A stretch of DNA of 64,000 nucleotides from Owenia fusiformis (Eukaryota > Annelida > Polychaeta > Sabellida > Oweniidae), in the NCBI GenBank assembly GCA_903813345.2, contig CAIIXF020000007.1, positions 21,191,564 to 21,255,563 on the forward strand, read 5' to 3'. Below are positions 1 through 14,100 of this stretch, in pieces. Under the pieces are notes generated by a model, which saw only the letters and a list, made by a program, of their open reading frames with translations, searched no databases and was not told the origin of the DNA. Position 1 is the stretch's first letter. The number at the start of each line of letters is the position of its first letter. The position numbers and the translations under genes were made by a program.

Positions 1-2130
1 CCAAGATGTTGAAATAAGCAGTGTGCTACTAACAGGACTGCAAAACGTTGAAATCGTTACTGTCACAATCAAGAATACAGATGGCAACAATGTGGAAACG
101 GTATGAACACATAGTAGTGTCATAGAAATAAATGTTACTGATTAAAACCGAAGACACATGAAAGGAAAAACACTAAAAAATGTAGTGTTGTTCACTTTGT
201 CGAATTAAATTTGAAATACGTTCCAAAACTTACATCATCCTAAGATAAAAACAAACTTGTTTGAGTTGTCAATGCTTGGTCATCCAGTCAAATTCCAGCT
301 TCTTTCAAGTTACCTTTAATTAAAGCAATATTAAACACAAATTTTATAGACCATGTAAATGACATTTGCCTTTAAATGTAAATTTGGTTTACCAATATAT
401 CTTATGAGCTTATGAGACTAAATGTCCAATTAAATACCAATATTTTGAATAATTAAATTTTAGGATGAGTAGCCATGAACATCTAAAGTCAGTACACTAT
501 AATAAGGTAATTTGCTGATTTTTAGAAATCTGAAGACGTTGCTGGCGGGTCTGCCAAGATTACTCTTCCTCGACATACTGAAGGAGTTGAAGTTATCATA
601 TCATACAGTGTGATGACCGACACAACTTTTGAAATCGGAGATATGACAATAATTGCTTGCATAGAAGAAACAACAACGGTTGGAACAACTGCTGTGCCAG
701 CCACGACAAGCCAAGGTATGAATTACATGCAGTATTTATTATTAAAGATGAACTAAATCCTTGCAATATAAACTCATATTTTTTTAAGCAACATTAGAAT
801 CTTTATCGATGAGGCATAATAAATATATGCTTTCACTTTTATGATCTGCAGACTAAATTATTAGCCATGAGTTGGAGATATTGGATATATTCCAGCAACA
901 ATATTTTATAATTCGATTTTATTCCCCAGTGTTAGAGGATTTAGTGAATTTAACATCTCAATACTTGGGTATTCATTTTTCTAAACATTAGTCCATATTT
1001 ATTAACATTGTGTTATACAAATCAAAGTCAATGATCAAATTATGTTTTTAGCCAAAATCTTCTAGTAATCAATATATCATGAAGGTTAGTGTTGAAGTTG
1101 AATAACTTACCTAACGTTTTAGTTGTGATCCTCATCTCATTTGAAGCATACTTTTACTTGCAGCCTCTACAGTATCAAGTACTACTTCACCCAGTACATC
1201 ATCATTAGCTTCGACAACACAGCCCTCCACTAGTAAGACTTTTTTATGATTTACTCTATTACTGTATTTTCTGATGTCGTTTAAACCATTTCTCAATGAA
1301 TAAAGTCACCTTGTTGCTGTTAACTTTAAATGCAGTATCATTGTCTATGTTCTAGCATCGTCAAGCTCTACATTTACAACAGAGTCTGGTGTTAAAGATC
1401 AGACACAAACGACAACAACACCATTGATGCCAACAGGTATGCACACTCCAACACAAGGCACAGCTTCAGCACCATCATCAACTGGAGCAACAACACTTTC
1501 AGGAACCACACAAACTGCTACTGAAGAAATTTCAACAGGAACAAACTCTGGTAAATTTAGTACATAATGCTTTTGAGAGACATTAATAATAGATGAAGGA
1601 TGTGGGGTTTTATTGTAACACTTATGAGTTAGGGAGTTATTGACTGATGTTCCATGATATTTAATCTATAGCAAAAACTGAACACATGAAAATGACATCA
1701 CACCTTTCTCTGGAGCCATTACGGGTCACAATTATGCTGGAAATTTACTTTGGAAGCTATATTTAACGATATTTAGTGATGAAACTGGTATATAGATGTT
1801 GAAGATTTCCAGATAAAATATCTTGATTTACCTAATATGCTTAGTTCGATACCCACATGCAACATATCAGCATGTTTAGACAATATAACTCCACAAAATT
1901 CCTTTATTCAATGTTCACTCGTGTTTTTAAGATGACGCTTGTGTAGATCCTCGTGTAATTGCTTTTGTTTTATTATACCATGTGTATATTATTGTCAACG
2001 CTAGGTACAACGTCTGTAACCAGTTTCACATCTGCTCAAAGTACAACATTTGCACCAGGTACAACATCTACACCAGGTACATCATCTGAAACAAGTACAA
2101 CATCTGAAACAGGAACAACACTCAGAACAA
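1..2130 (+). CDS. Mucin cassette U0 (5'-truncated): two-cysteine domain plus Thr/Ser exons
   Basis: Exons are 1-100 (end of exon d), 526-715 (e), 1164-1232 (a), 1356-1550 (b) and 2005-2130 (c). Exon e starts after TTTTAG with Lys-Ser-Glu-Asp and carries the domain's closing cysteine in the motif IIACIEE. Exons a, b and c are Thr/Ser/Pro-rich linkers. The d/e junction is phase 0 and all others are phase 1. This copy is clearly diverged from the later array: the e exon has RHTEGVEV where array copies have QQTEGVQI. Its introns are only moderately similar to theirs, so it is an older member of the series. The window starts inside exon d, so the first cysteine is missing from view. Confidence 0.85.
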
Positions 2131-5100
2131 GTATGCAAAATTAGTTTATTCATTGACATTTACATCTTAGTTGTCCAGAAAGAAAAGTAGATAAGTTACA
2201 CTGCAATTAATACTCCTTCGACGCATGTCCATGCCTTGTGAAACTATTGATAATGTTTAATGAAGAGATAATTTCCTTTTAGGGGAATCCACATCTGGAA
2301 CTCCTGTCGTCACAACCATGGCACCATGTACATATGTTGTCAAAATGAGTGATGCGAATGTGGTTGACTTGACACAAAGTGAAATATTGAATGAAAATGG
2401 AGAATTCACACAAAGACCAGATCTAGGTGCTTTAACCGATGATAATCCTAATACAAAACTTGTGGGACAGTTTAGTTCAACGACAGAGTCACAAACTTTA
2501 ATTATGTCTACAATGCTTAAAACTAACAACCAAGATGTTGAAATAAGCAGTGTGCTACTAACAGGACTGCAAAATGTTGAAATCGTTACTGTCACAATCA
2601 AGAATACAGATGGCAACAATGTGGAAACGGTATGAACACATAGTAGTTTCATAGAAATAAATGTTACTGATTAAAACCGAAGACACATGAAAGGAAAAAC
2701 ACTAAAAAATGTAGTGTTATTCACTTTGTCGAATTAAATTTGAAATACGTTCCAAAACTTACATCATCCTAAGATAAAAACAAACTTGTTTGAGTTGTCA
2801 ATGCTTGGTCATCCAGTCAAATACCAGCTTCTTTCAAGTTACCTTTAATTAAAGCAATATTAAACACAAATTTTATAGACCATGTAAATGACATTTGCCT
2901 TTAAATGTAAATTTGGTTTACCAATATATCTTATGAGCTTATGAGACTAAATGTCCAATTAAATACCAATATTTTGAATAATAAAATTTTAGGATGAGTA
3001 GCCATGAACATCTAATGTCCATACACTATGATAATGTAATTCACTGATTTTTAGAAATCAGAAGACGTTGCTGGCGAGTCTGTCAAGATTACTCTTCCTC
3101 GGCATACTGAAGGAGTTCAAGTTATCATATCTTACAGTGTGATGACCGACACAACTTTTGAAATTGAAGATATGACAATAATTGCTTGCATAGAAGAGAC
3201 AGCAACGGTTGGAACAACTGCTGTACCAGCCACAACAAGCCAAGGTTTGTATTACACGCAATATTTGTCATTAAAAGATGAACTAAATTCTTGCCATATA
3301 AAATCATATTTTTAAAACAACATCAGAATCTTAATTGATGAGGCATAATATATATATGTGTCAAGATTTCTCGGGTGGGATTTTATGACCTTACAAATAT
3401 GCAATTAAAATAACATGATATTAACACTTATTAAAAGAATAATTTGTGTTCTTATAAATATAAAATAAATAAATGAATAATACAACAATATGTCACTAAC
3501 TAACACCCAACGCCTATCTTACTTAAAGATCTATCTGTCTTCAAATTAATTACTCTATCACTCCTAAACTTGATTATACATAAATTATAGTACTCAATTG
3601 TTCATCAGGAGATATTGTAGATCTATAGTTTTAAGATCACCCTGTATATCGCAATCCCTGGGAGATGCTTGTATATTAGGATTCCTCCCTAGATTATGGT
3701 ATGTTATATATGTCATATTGGTTAATGTTCACGAATGCAGCATCATATACCATATGGAATGTGCAATATCAGCAATATGGGTTCATGTACGCAGTATCAG
3801 CTGCATTATAACTATCACGCCAAAGTCAATCACAGGAATAATGATATTTCACCATATTGGTTATCATAAAATTGTAGCAATATACATTAAGTTCAGGAAG
3901 GTCAGGTCCCTCTGAGAATAATTAATAAATAGTTTGTCTCACCTCATATCAGGTAATTTTTCGCATCACAATTACCACATATGAATAGTCATTACTTCAT
4001 ACGCTATAGATATCACATTCTGCTACGAACTGCTAAGTCTCTTATTCAACAATATTATATTTTTCATACAACACTGAACACTTAAAATATAAAACAATTA
4101 TTTGCTAAGTAACCTGTCTAAACTCACTCAATTAAATCTAATATATGTAATAATTGAATAATATAGTCTATTAACATAACATCTACATAACAACGACAAC
4201 AACGGCAACAACTTTCTCATATTATTCACCCATCTGTGCCTGCCTTACTTGCCTTCTACACACAAATATTGCCCTACATAGCAAAGTAACCTTGTACCAT
4301 TTTAATCCTATTCATTGTATATGTTATAATTTGAAAGTGTGAATGCATTACAAAAGAAATTGTACAAAGGAGGTGACTAAAGTAGTGATATGGTTGGAGG
4401 GTCAAAAATTGTAAAAGAATTCCCGGGGAAAACTGGATAGATCAGAAAGTTGAAAGGATGGGTTCTGTACAGCTTGAATTGAAATCGTACAAGCAAATCC
4501 AGACTTTTGTAAGCAAGAGTGAAACTGTTTGATAAGAGTAAAATAAAAACACAGTGCGAATACCTTGGTGGCTTGCTTATCGACAGAGAATTAAATGGCT
4601 TCACAGATGAAAAAGACAAATCCATTTGAGATTGCACACAATAGACAGATTATTGCGTTTAAGGCAAATGAAAGCGAAAAATTGTTGCAGAGAGTCTGCT
4701 TGAAAACTTTACTCTGAAGGAGATTCAGGACAGGTTATCAGTTCATTCCATTGATGTATATAAATAAAGATATTGGTGTTTTATGTGTTAAATGCATTCA
4801 TCGTCTAAATTTTATTGCTTTTCTTACTTCGTGACACTTCCCAGTATTGGAAGGTTAAATCGAAAATCCCAATACTTGGTAATCAATTTGCAACCGGTAA
4901 AACATTTGCAACATCTGTACCAAGTACATATGATTCTGGAAAATTATAGCATGATTTATTTAAATGTTTATGATATTCTTCACTTTTTCTCCCTTTTCCT
5001 ATTTTTTCTGTATCCTGTTTTCAATATCAGGTACAACAACTGGAACAAGTTCAACATCTACAATAGGCACAACATCGTCACCAGGAACAACATTTGAAAC

Positions 5101-8100
5101 AACTGTAATTAGCTTGACATCTGGAACAGTTACAACATCTGGAGCAAGTACAACATCTTCAGCAGGTACAACATCTGCGGCAGGTACAACATCTGCATCA
5201 GGAACAACTTCTGCAGCAGGTTCAACATCTGCAGCAGGAACAACATCTGCAGCAGGAACGACACCTGCAGCAGGTACTACATCTGCAGCAGGAACAACAT
5301 CTGCACCAGGAACGACACCTACAGCAGGTATATCATCTGCAGCAGGTACAACATCTGTAACAGGGACAACATCTGCAGCAGAAACATCATCCACAGCAGG
5401 AACAGCACCTACAGCAGGGACAACGTTTGTAGCAGGAACAACATCCAGACCAGGTATAGCATCTAGGATATATGCAATATGCCATAGTAAAATTATTACA
5501 ATGAACTGGTGGTAATTATTAAGCCCACCATCTGAAAAATCAAATGTATAAAAGGTTCAGTTGATGCAATATCAAACTAAAATATTCATCAGGTTTGAGG
5601 ACTTATATAGGCATTTCAAATCAAATCAGATTGTTTCAGTGAATTAAACTTTCTCTCTTCAAATTAAAGAATAATGTTTTCATGTTAGTTTATTTCATTT
5701 TAATCACATTTGTGTATTAAAAAGCAAAAATACATAAATATTACAAAACAATGCAAATGAAATACAAGCCGAGGTCAAAGACACATTTGGCATGGAAAAG
5801 AATAATGATAGATCAATGTCTCCTCAGCTTGAGTAATGGTTTTATCGTGATACAATCCAAATAGCCAGCCATGGCGTTCCTGTTAACTTCGTATATCCCC
5901 CTATGTATGGATGTAATAATAAATTGTACTTTTTAAATTACAAAGAATCGCCACCATTGGATGATGACTGCATACCGAAAGATGGAATGTTGGAAGAAGA
6001 ACTTATTCCGACGACAGACATTGCTATTTCCCCAGAAAGTGACAGTGGCATTGATGATCTCAGAGACATTCCTGGGAGTCCAAAATTCAAGGGGAAAATG
6101 GGCGAGGATAGCGTAAACATTACTATTAGCCTAAAATCCCCAGTTGAACTGAAATGGATAGAATGGGTTGATCCTTCTCCAGTCCTGTCTTCAGTGAAGA
6201 TATTTATTGTGAGAAATACCATCCCCACACTGCTCGCAGAAATCAATGAGAATGATGTAAGTTTAAATGATATTTATGTGTCACTTCAATCGTAGATAGA
6301 CGAGTTATCAACCATTCTGCACTTCCGGAAAAAGCAAAATAATAACTGATTTTACATCAGACAACACCAAAAAAATTGAGATCTTTCTAAAGTATAGCTT
6401 TATTATACTCAAATAAATGGCACAATATAGTATTGGTTTTGTTATTTGGGACTCGTAAAATTTAAAATGACCGCCTTATGTAAGATTTCGCATACTTTTC
6501 TGATCCCTTTAAAGTATGTCTATGTTAAACTCAAATTGAATGAAATTAAGGGTAGATCATAATTATGGTATGTCTTTCTGATTTGTGCCTAGAGAAATTC
6601 AAAATGGCTGTCACCAGGAATATGCGTTAATTTTGAGATCTTTCTTATTATACTCAAATGAAAGGCAATTTAGAGTAGATTGCAAATATTGAATCGGTTT
6701 TGTATAATGATTCATGCAGATGTGCAGAATTAATATGTATATTTGACACCATCCGCTTACTATGGTCAGTATAGAAATATGCTTGCTTACACAAGTTTCA
6801 AGTCCAATAACAATACCGTACATTGTTTATAATCATAATTTTGGGAAGATTTTATATGTTTCTATATGGTGCCTTTAAGGTGTCACTAAGCTACCCGTTC
6901 TAAAATAATTACCCAAATTAGGTTCTTGAGATATGTCAATGGTACAATTTTGTTCTTTGTGTTTCCTCTAAGATTCCTCATGATTTAATTACACTGAAGA
7001 GGCATATTATTATATAGTTCCCTGGTTGCCCATGCCTCCCCCCTCTAAGATGGGCTCAGAAAAATGTTAAGGGCCGCAACAATTGTGGACCCAAGGATTT
7101 TGTAGGCCCTCAAAAATGGGCCTTTTTTAGGCCAAATCATCAACAATGGTCTCTTACATTTTCAAATCTTTTCCCGACCTTATGGTTAATGAGGCTTTTT
7201 CTTTGCATGACCGTTATACAAAGTTTATTTTCTTTCAAGTTATATTCTCATGTTAGATATAACACCAATTGAAATATGTACTTCTATTTCAGGCTAATAC
7301 AAAAGTGAACTTCCCGGAAAACACTGAAGCAGAGGAGATCATAGTGGCTCTAACTTCAACCGACATTGGTCCGGAAGACCACATTGAAGGAAAACTTAAC
7401 ATTTTTGGATGTTGGCAGTCTATAGGTATACTGATATTTTAGTTAAGCTCCGTCCGTCAATCCATCTGTACGGGGACTTTTTGTACACGCTTGTGTCCTC
7501 TATGTTGTTGCTCTAACTGAAAAAGTAGTTAAGCGATTTGTTTTATTTTAATATATGTGAATATATGTGAATGTTTAGAAGCATACTATACTTCCCAATC
7601 AAAAGTATTGGTTCCCAGAGTGCAACATCGATATTTTGTCCCATATATGGACATGTCGAATTCAAACAGCCGCCATTTTGCTAACCCTACTATCACACCA
7701 AACTAGTTCTCACTACGTTCTCAAAAACGGGCTTCAACTGTGTACGAACGGACTGGACCTACTAAAAACCGTTTGGGATCTATTAACAAACTTCATCGAA
7801 CGTACTCGAACGGGTAGGTCCTCTAGAACTTAGACAATGCTCAAAATGTTCTCGTGGTCGTCACGTTCTACAATTAGAACGAGTGACAACGTACTAACGA
7901 CGAGCTGGACGTACTACGAACGGAACCGTCGTACTTCAATCCTACTAGGGACGTTTTAACAACGAGTTGAATTGTCTGAGGACGTGTTGAGAACGAGGTA
8001 GAACTAATTGCAAACGGGTTTAAACTGATTGAGAACGTATTTAACACTGTTATGAACGAGTTAGCAAAAATATAGCTATCACACCAAACAAGTTGCCACT

Positions 8101-11100
8101 GCGTTCTTCAAAACTGTGTGCGAACGGAATGAACGTAGCTGCAACTTTCTAAGGTCTATTTACGAACTTTATGATCGTTCTCAGACGGGAATGTGATTTT
8201 AGAATTTTGAATCGATTCAAAATTCGATGGCGACCATAACGTTCTGTAATCAGGTCATGTTGACCTTCTAGACTAAGGGACGCGTTCTACTACGTTGCAC
8301 ACCGACGTGGTGCGACCTGAACGAACTGCGAACGAGAAGGACGTATTGAAGACTGTTTAAGAACGAAGAAGCTAATTATTTCAGACATATTTCCCGACCA
8401 CAGCCAGATTGAGCCCGTTTTACGACGTTTTCGTAGGACTGGCAAGAACGGGTAAGAACGAGTTTGGTGTGATAGGGGGGTTACTTCAGCATTTGAATCG
8501 TGAATTAACAAAAAATTCGAAAACTCACAAGAAATGATCGAGATATTGGTTCGAATCTTTTGAACTGTTTATTTTGAATTTACAGTCGGTTTTAATTTCA
8601 GAAAATAATGACATTTTCATTGTTGGAAAATATCGAGTTTCATCTTGGGAGCAAATCCTCTTTGCTTCCCAATGGATTTTTGGGTACTCGGTGGCCATTA
8701 TGAAAAAATGTGGTCATTTTCACCGTTTAGTTTTCGAAAACAACACGTCGTGGTGATATTTTGATAGATGTTAGCATATTCCTTACATCTTTCTTCATCT
8801 TGATGTGAAATAACAAGGTATGCTATTTGTTAACACGCCAGAAATTGACATACTATACTACGGAGTGTTTTTAGATGATTTCGAAACCAACATTGAATGA
8901 TGCCATCTGTAAGTCGAGTTGACTAATCAGCGACGAATTCTTCTCAACACACGATTACATTATTATATACAAATGTGTTCTCTGAACCCTGGTGGTTTTA
9001 CCCCTCTTATTTTTAGCTCACAAGGTGAGCTATTGTAATCACAATATTTTACATTTTTGCTATATATCTGAAAAGGAAATGGTAGTGTCCATATGTTCAT
9101 ATATCGTAGGTGACTACGAGGTATATTTCAACGTCCAGTGTAAATTTAGCCAATAAATGGGCATTTTGAATATGGTCATGGCTCTACAAAGGGATTTGCA
9201 GCGCTTTTATCTTGCTGTTGTCTCGTTTTGATATAGTAAATTAGTATTACTAGTATCGTATTTACTTTGAATATTGTATTTAACAGGTACACCTGCAGAA
9301 GGTACAACCTCTATAGCAGGTACAACATCTACACCAGGTACAACCTCTGAAGCAGGTACAACATCATTAGCAACAGGAACAACATCTGCAGCAATAACAA
9401 CATCTTCACCAGGAACAACATCTTCAGCAGTAATAACATCTGCAGCAGGTACAACATCTGGAGCAGGAACAACATCTGCAGCAGGTACAACATCCGCAGC
9501 AGGAACAACATTTGCAGCAGGTACAACATCTGGAGCAGGAACAACATCTGCAGCAGGTACAACATCTGCGGCAGGAACAACGTCTGCAGCAGGTACAACA
9601 TCTGGAGCAGGAACAACATCTGCAGCAGGTACAACATCTGGAGCAGGAACAACATCCGCAGCAGGTACAACATCCGCAGCAGAAACAACATCTGCAGCAG
9701 GTACAACATCTGCACCAGTAACAACATCTGCAGCAGTAACAACATCTGCATCAGGAACAACATCTGCACCAGGAACAACATCTGCAGCAGGTACAACATC
9801 TGGAGCAGGAACAACATCTCCAGCAGGTACAACATCTAAAGCAGGTACAACATCTGCAGCAGGAACAACGTTTGCAACAGGTACAACATCTGGAGCAGGA
9901 ACAACATCTGCAGCAGGAACAACATCTGGAGCAGTAACAACATCTGCAGCAGGTACAACATCTGGAGCAGGAACAACATCCGCACAAGAAACAACATCGG
10001 CAGCAGAAACAACGTCTGCAGCAGGTACAACATCCGCAGCAGGAACAACATCTGCAGCAGGTTCAACATCTAAAGCAGGTACAACCTCTGCAGCAGAACC
10101 AACATCTTCATCAGGCACAACTTCTGTGACAGGAACAACATCTGCAGCAGGTACTACATCACCAGCAGGAACAACATCTGCAGCGGGAACAACATCTGCA
10201 GCGGGAACAACATCTGCAGCAGGTACAACATCACGAGCAGGAACAACATCTTCAGCGGGTACAACATCCGCAGCAGGTACAACATCACCAGCAGGAACAA
10301 CATCTGCAGTAGGAACAACATCTGCAGCAGGAACAACATCTTCAGTAGGAACAACATCTTCAGCAAGTACGGCCTCTGTAGAAGGAACAACATCTGCAGC
10401 AGGAACAACATCTGCAGCAGGTACAACATCTGCAGCAGGAACAACATCTGCAGCAGGTTCATCACCCGCACCAGGAACAACATCCGCAGCAGGTACAACA
10501 TCCGCAGCAGGTACAACATCTGCAGCAGGTACAACATCTGCAGCAGGTACAACATCTGCAGCAGGTACAACATCCGCAGCAGGAACAACATCCGCAGCAG
10601 GTTCAACATCCGCAGCAGGAACAACATCCGCAGCAGGAACAACACCTGGAGCAGGAACAACATCTGCAGCAGGAACAACATCCGCAGCAGGAACAACATC
10701 TTCAGCAGGTACAACATCTGTAGCAGGAACAACCTCTGCAGCAGGTACAACATCCGCAGCAGGTACAACATCTGCAGCAGAAACAACGTCTGCAGCAGGT
10801 ACAACATCTGGAGTAGGAACAACATCTGCAGCAGGTACAACATCTGGAGCAGGAACAACATCTGCAGCAGGTACAACATCCGCAGCAGGAACAACATCTG
10901 CAGCAGGTACAACATCTGGAGCAGGAACAACATCCGCAGCAGGTACAACATCTGGAGCAGGAACAACATCTGCAGCAGGTACAACATCCGCAGCAGGAAC
11001 AACATCTGCAGCAGGTACAACATCTGGAGCAGGAACAACATCTGCAGCAGGTACAACATCTGGAGCAGGAACAACATCTGCAGCAGGTACAACATCCGCA

Positions 11101-14100
11101 GCAGGAACAACATCTGCAGCAGGTACAACATCTGGAGCAGGAACAACGTCTGCAACAGGTACAACATCTGGAGCAGGAACAACATCTGCAGCAGGTACTA
11201 CATCTGCAGCAGGAACAACATCTGCAGCAGGAACAACATCTGCAGCAGGAACAACATCTGCAGCAGGTACAACATCTGGAGCAGGAACAACATCTGCAGC
11301 AGGTACATAATCTTCAACAGGAACAACATTTTTGAAAAAATATTTTCGATCTATCAATTTATATATTTCACGTTTTTAGCAATTCCATTGAAAGATGCCA
11401 TTGTTGTTTGCATTATTTATCCATTCATTTTTAATCCAAGAGTTATTAAAAACATAAACTTTGTGAAAAGTGGTAATTCACTTCTTTTGATCTCTGAACT
11501 TCAAATGCTGTTGTCTATGCGATTAATTTTTTTCACTTCAGTATTTACCGAAATTAAAGTTTTAATCATATTTGATTGACTGTGCGAGTAACATGTTTCA
11601 TATAATAATTTGTCGTTTTTTCCTCAAAAATAAGCGCATTGCCTGTTTAAGATTAAATTCATAATATTGTGAGCAACTAGGTAGTGACATTTTGTCATGT
11701 AAATGCCTTGTACAATAAATAAAGTCACCTTGGTGCTGTTCAGTTTAGATACAATATCATTGTCTATGTTCTAGCGTCGTCAAGCTCTGCATTTACAACA
11801 GAGTCTGGTGTTAAAGATCAGACACAAACAACAACAACACCATTGATGCCGACAGGTATGCAAACTCCAACACATGGCACGGCTTCAGTACCATCATCAA
11901 CTGGAGCAACAACACTTTCAGAAACCACACAAACTACTACTGAAGAAATTTCAACAGGAACCAACATTGGTAAATTAAATAATGTTTTTTGAGAAATGAT
12001 GCGTTTGAATTGATGAATTTAAAAGGTATACTTTAATTTTATACTGTGTATATCCTATTTTGTTCAAACAAAGTTTGGATAGATATTTAATTTCCTTCTC
12101 AAGAATTGTAAGAATATAAGAAAATACAATTGAACAGAAAAACAAAAGTTGTTCACTGGAGCAATTATATAAAATACGCATAGTTATTTGATACTTGTAT
12201 AACAAAATTGTAATCCTAAAATCATTTGAACTTCTGAAACAGGTACAACATCTGGAACAGGTACAACGTATGCGACAGGACCAGCATCTACAGCAGCAGT
12301 AGCAACATCTGCAGCAGGAACAACTTCTGAGGAAGGTACAACACTAGCAGCAGGAACAACCTCTGCAGCAGAAACAACATCTTCATCAGGCACAACTTCT
12401 GTGACAGGAACAACATCTGCAGCAGGTACAACATCCGCAGCAGGCACAACATCAAGAGCAGAAACAACATCCGTAGCAGGTACAACATCCGCAGCAGGAA
12501 CAACATCTGCAGTAGGAAGAACATCTGCAGCAGGAACAACATCTTCAGTAGGAACAACATCTGCAGCAGGTACAACATCCGCAGCAGGAACAACATCCGC
12601 AGCAGGAACAACATCCGCAGCAGGTACAACATCTGCAGCAGGTACAACATCCGCAACAGGAACAACATCCGCAGCAGGCACAACATCAAGAGCAGAAACA
12701 ACATCCGTAGCAGGTACAACATCCGCAGCAGGAACAACATCTGCAGTAGGTACAACATCTGCAGCAGGAACAACATCTTCAGTAGGAACAACATCTGCAG
12801 CAGGTACAACATCCGCAGCAGGAACAACATCCGCAGCAGGAACAACATCCGCAGCAGGTACAACATCTGCAGCAGGTACAACATCTGCAACAGGTACAAC
12901 ATCTGCAGAAGGAACAACATCTGCAGCAGGAACAACATCTGCAGCAGGTACAACATCCGCAGCAGGAACAACATCTGCAGCAGGTTCAACACCCGCACCA
13001 GGAACAACATCCGCAGCAGGAACAACATCTGTAGCAGGAACAACATCTGCAGCAGGTTCAACATCCGCAGCAGGAACAACATCCGCAGCAGGAACAACAT
13101 CTGCAGCAGGAACAACATCTGTAGCAGGAACAACCTCTGCAGCAGGTACAACATCCGCAGCAGGAACAACATCCGCAGCAGGAACAACATCAGCAGCAGG
13201 AACAACATCTTCAGCAGGTACAACATCTGTAGCAGGAACAACCTCTGCAGCAGGTACAACATCCGCAGCAGGAACAACATCCGCAGCAGAAACAACATCT
13301 GCAGCAGGTACAACATCACCAGCAGGAACAACATCTTCAGCAATAACAACATCTGTAGCAGGAACAACCTCTGCAGCAGGTACAACATCCGCAACAGGAA
13401 CAACGTCTGCAGCAGGAACAACATCTGCAGCAGAAACAACGTCTGCAGCAGGTACAACATCAGCAGCAGGAACAACAGGTATAACATGTTGAAAACATGC
13501 AATATTTTTTGAAAAATATATCAGATAAATCTACCACATATATATAGAATACCATATCAAAATTACATCTTAGTGGTAATATCAGATTGAGACGATTCTG
13601 TTACAATACCCCAATAGGCAAATAATATACATATATTAAACTTTTAAATGCCAGCTACAATGTGAGCTATGGATCTATAAAAATACGCTTTGTAACTCCT
13701 TGAATTTCATCGTAAATCCTTCTATGTATAGATATTATAAATATATTATACTTTTATCAATTACAAAGGTTCACAAATGGATGATACCTGTGTACCGAAA
13801 GATGGAATGTTGGAAGAGGAATTGATTCCGACGACAGACATTGCTATTTCCCCAGAAAGTGAAAGTGGCATTGATTATCTCAGAGACATTGCTGGGAGTC
13901 CAAAATTCAAGGGGAAAATGGGCGAGGATAGCGTAAACATTACTGTTAGCCTAAAATCCCCCGCTGAACTGAAATGGATAGAATGGGTTAATCCTTCTTT
14001 AGTCCTGTCATCAGTCAAGATATTTGTTGTGAGAAATACCATCCCCACACTGCTCGTAGAAGTCAATAAGAATGATGTAAGTAAATGATTTTCATGCGTC

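Noticed and set aside
5946-7425. Calling the type B domain a discoidin (F5/8C) domain outright
   Set aside because: Only the two-cysteine layout and strand pattern agree; the usual discoidin signature residues are not recognisable by eye.
9207-11357. 716-residue antisense open frame (DVVPAA repeats)
   Set aside because: It is the reverse reading of the 18-bp minisatellite, which lacks stops in several frames by composition. The sense frame alone has matching splice sites and continuity with flanking exons.
9287-13478. CRISPR-like array
   Set aside because: Regular spacing is due to an 18-bp coding minisatellite with no unique spacers, in a eukaryotic gene.
10154-13502. Antisense frames of Leu/Gln/Met repeats (LLQMLY type), 343 and 404 residues
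   Set aside because: Same cause: another frame of the minisatellites with no independent support.
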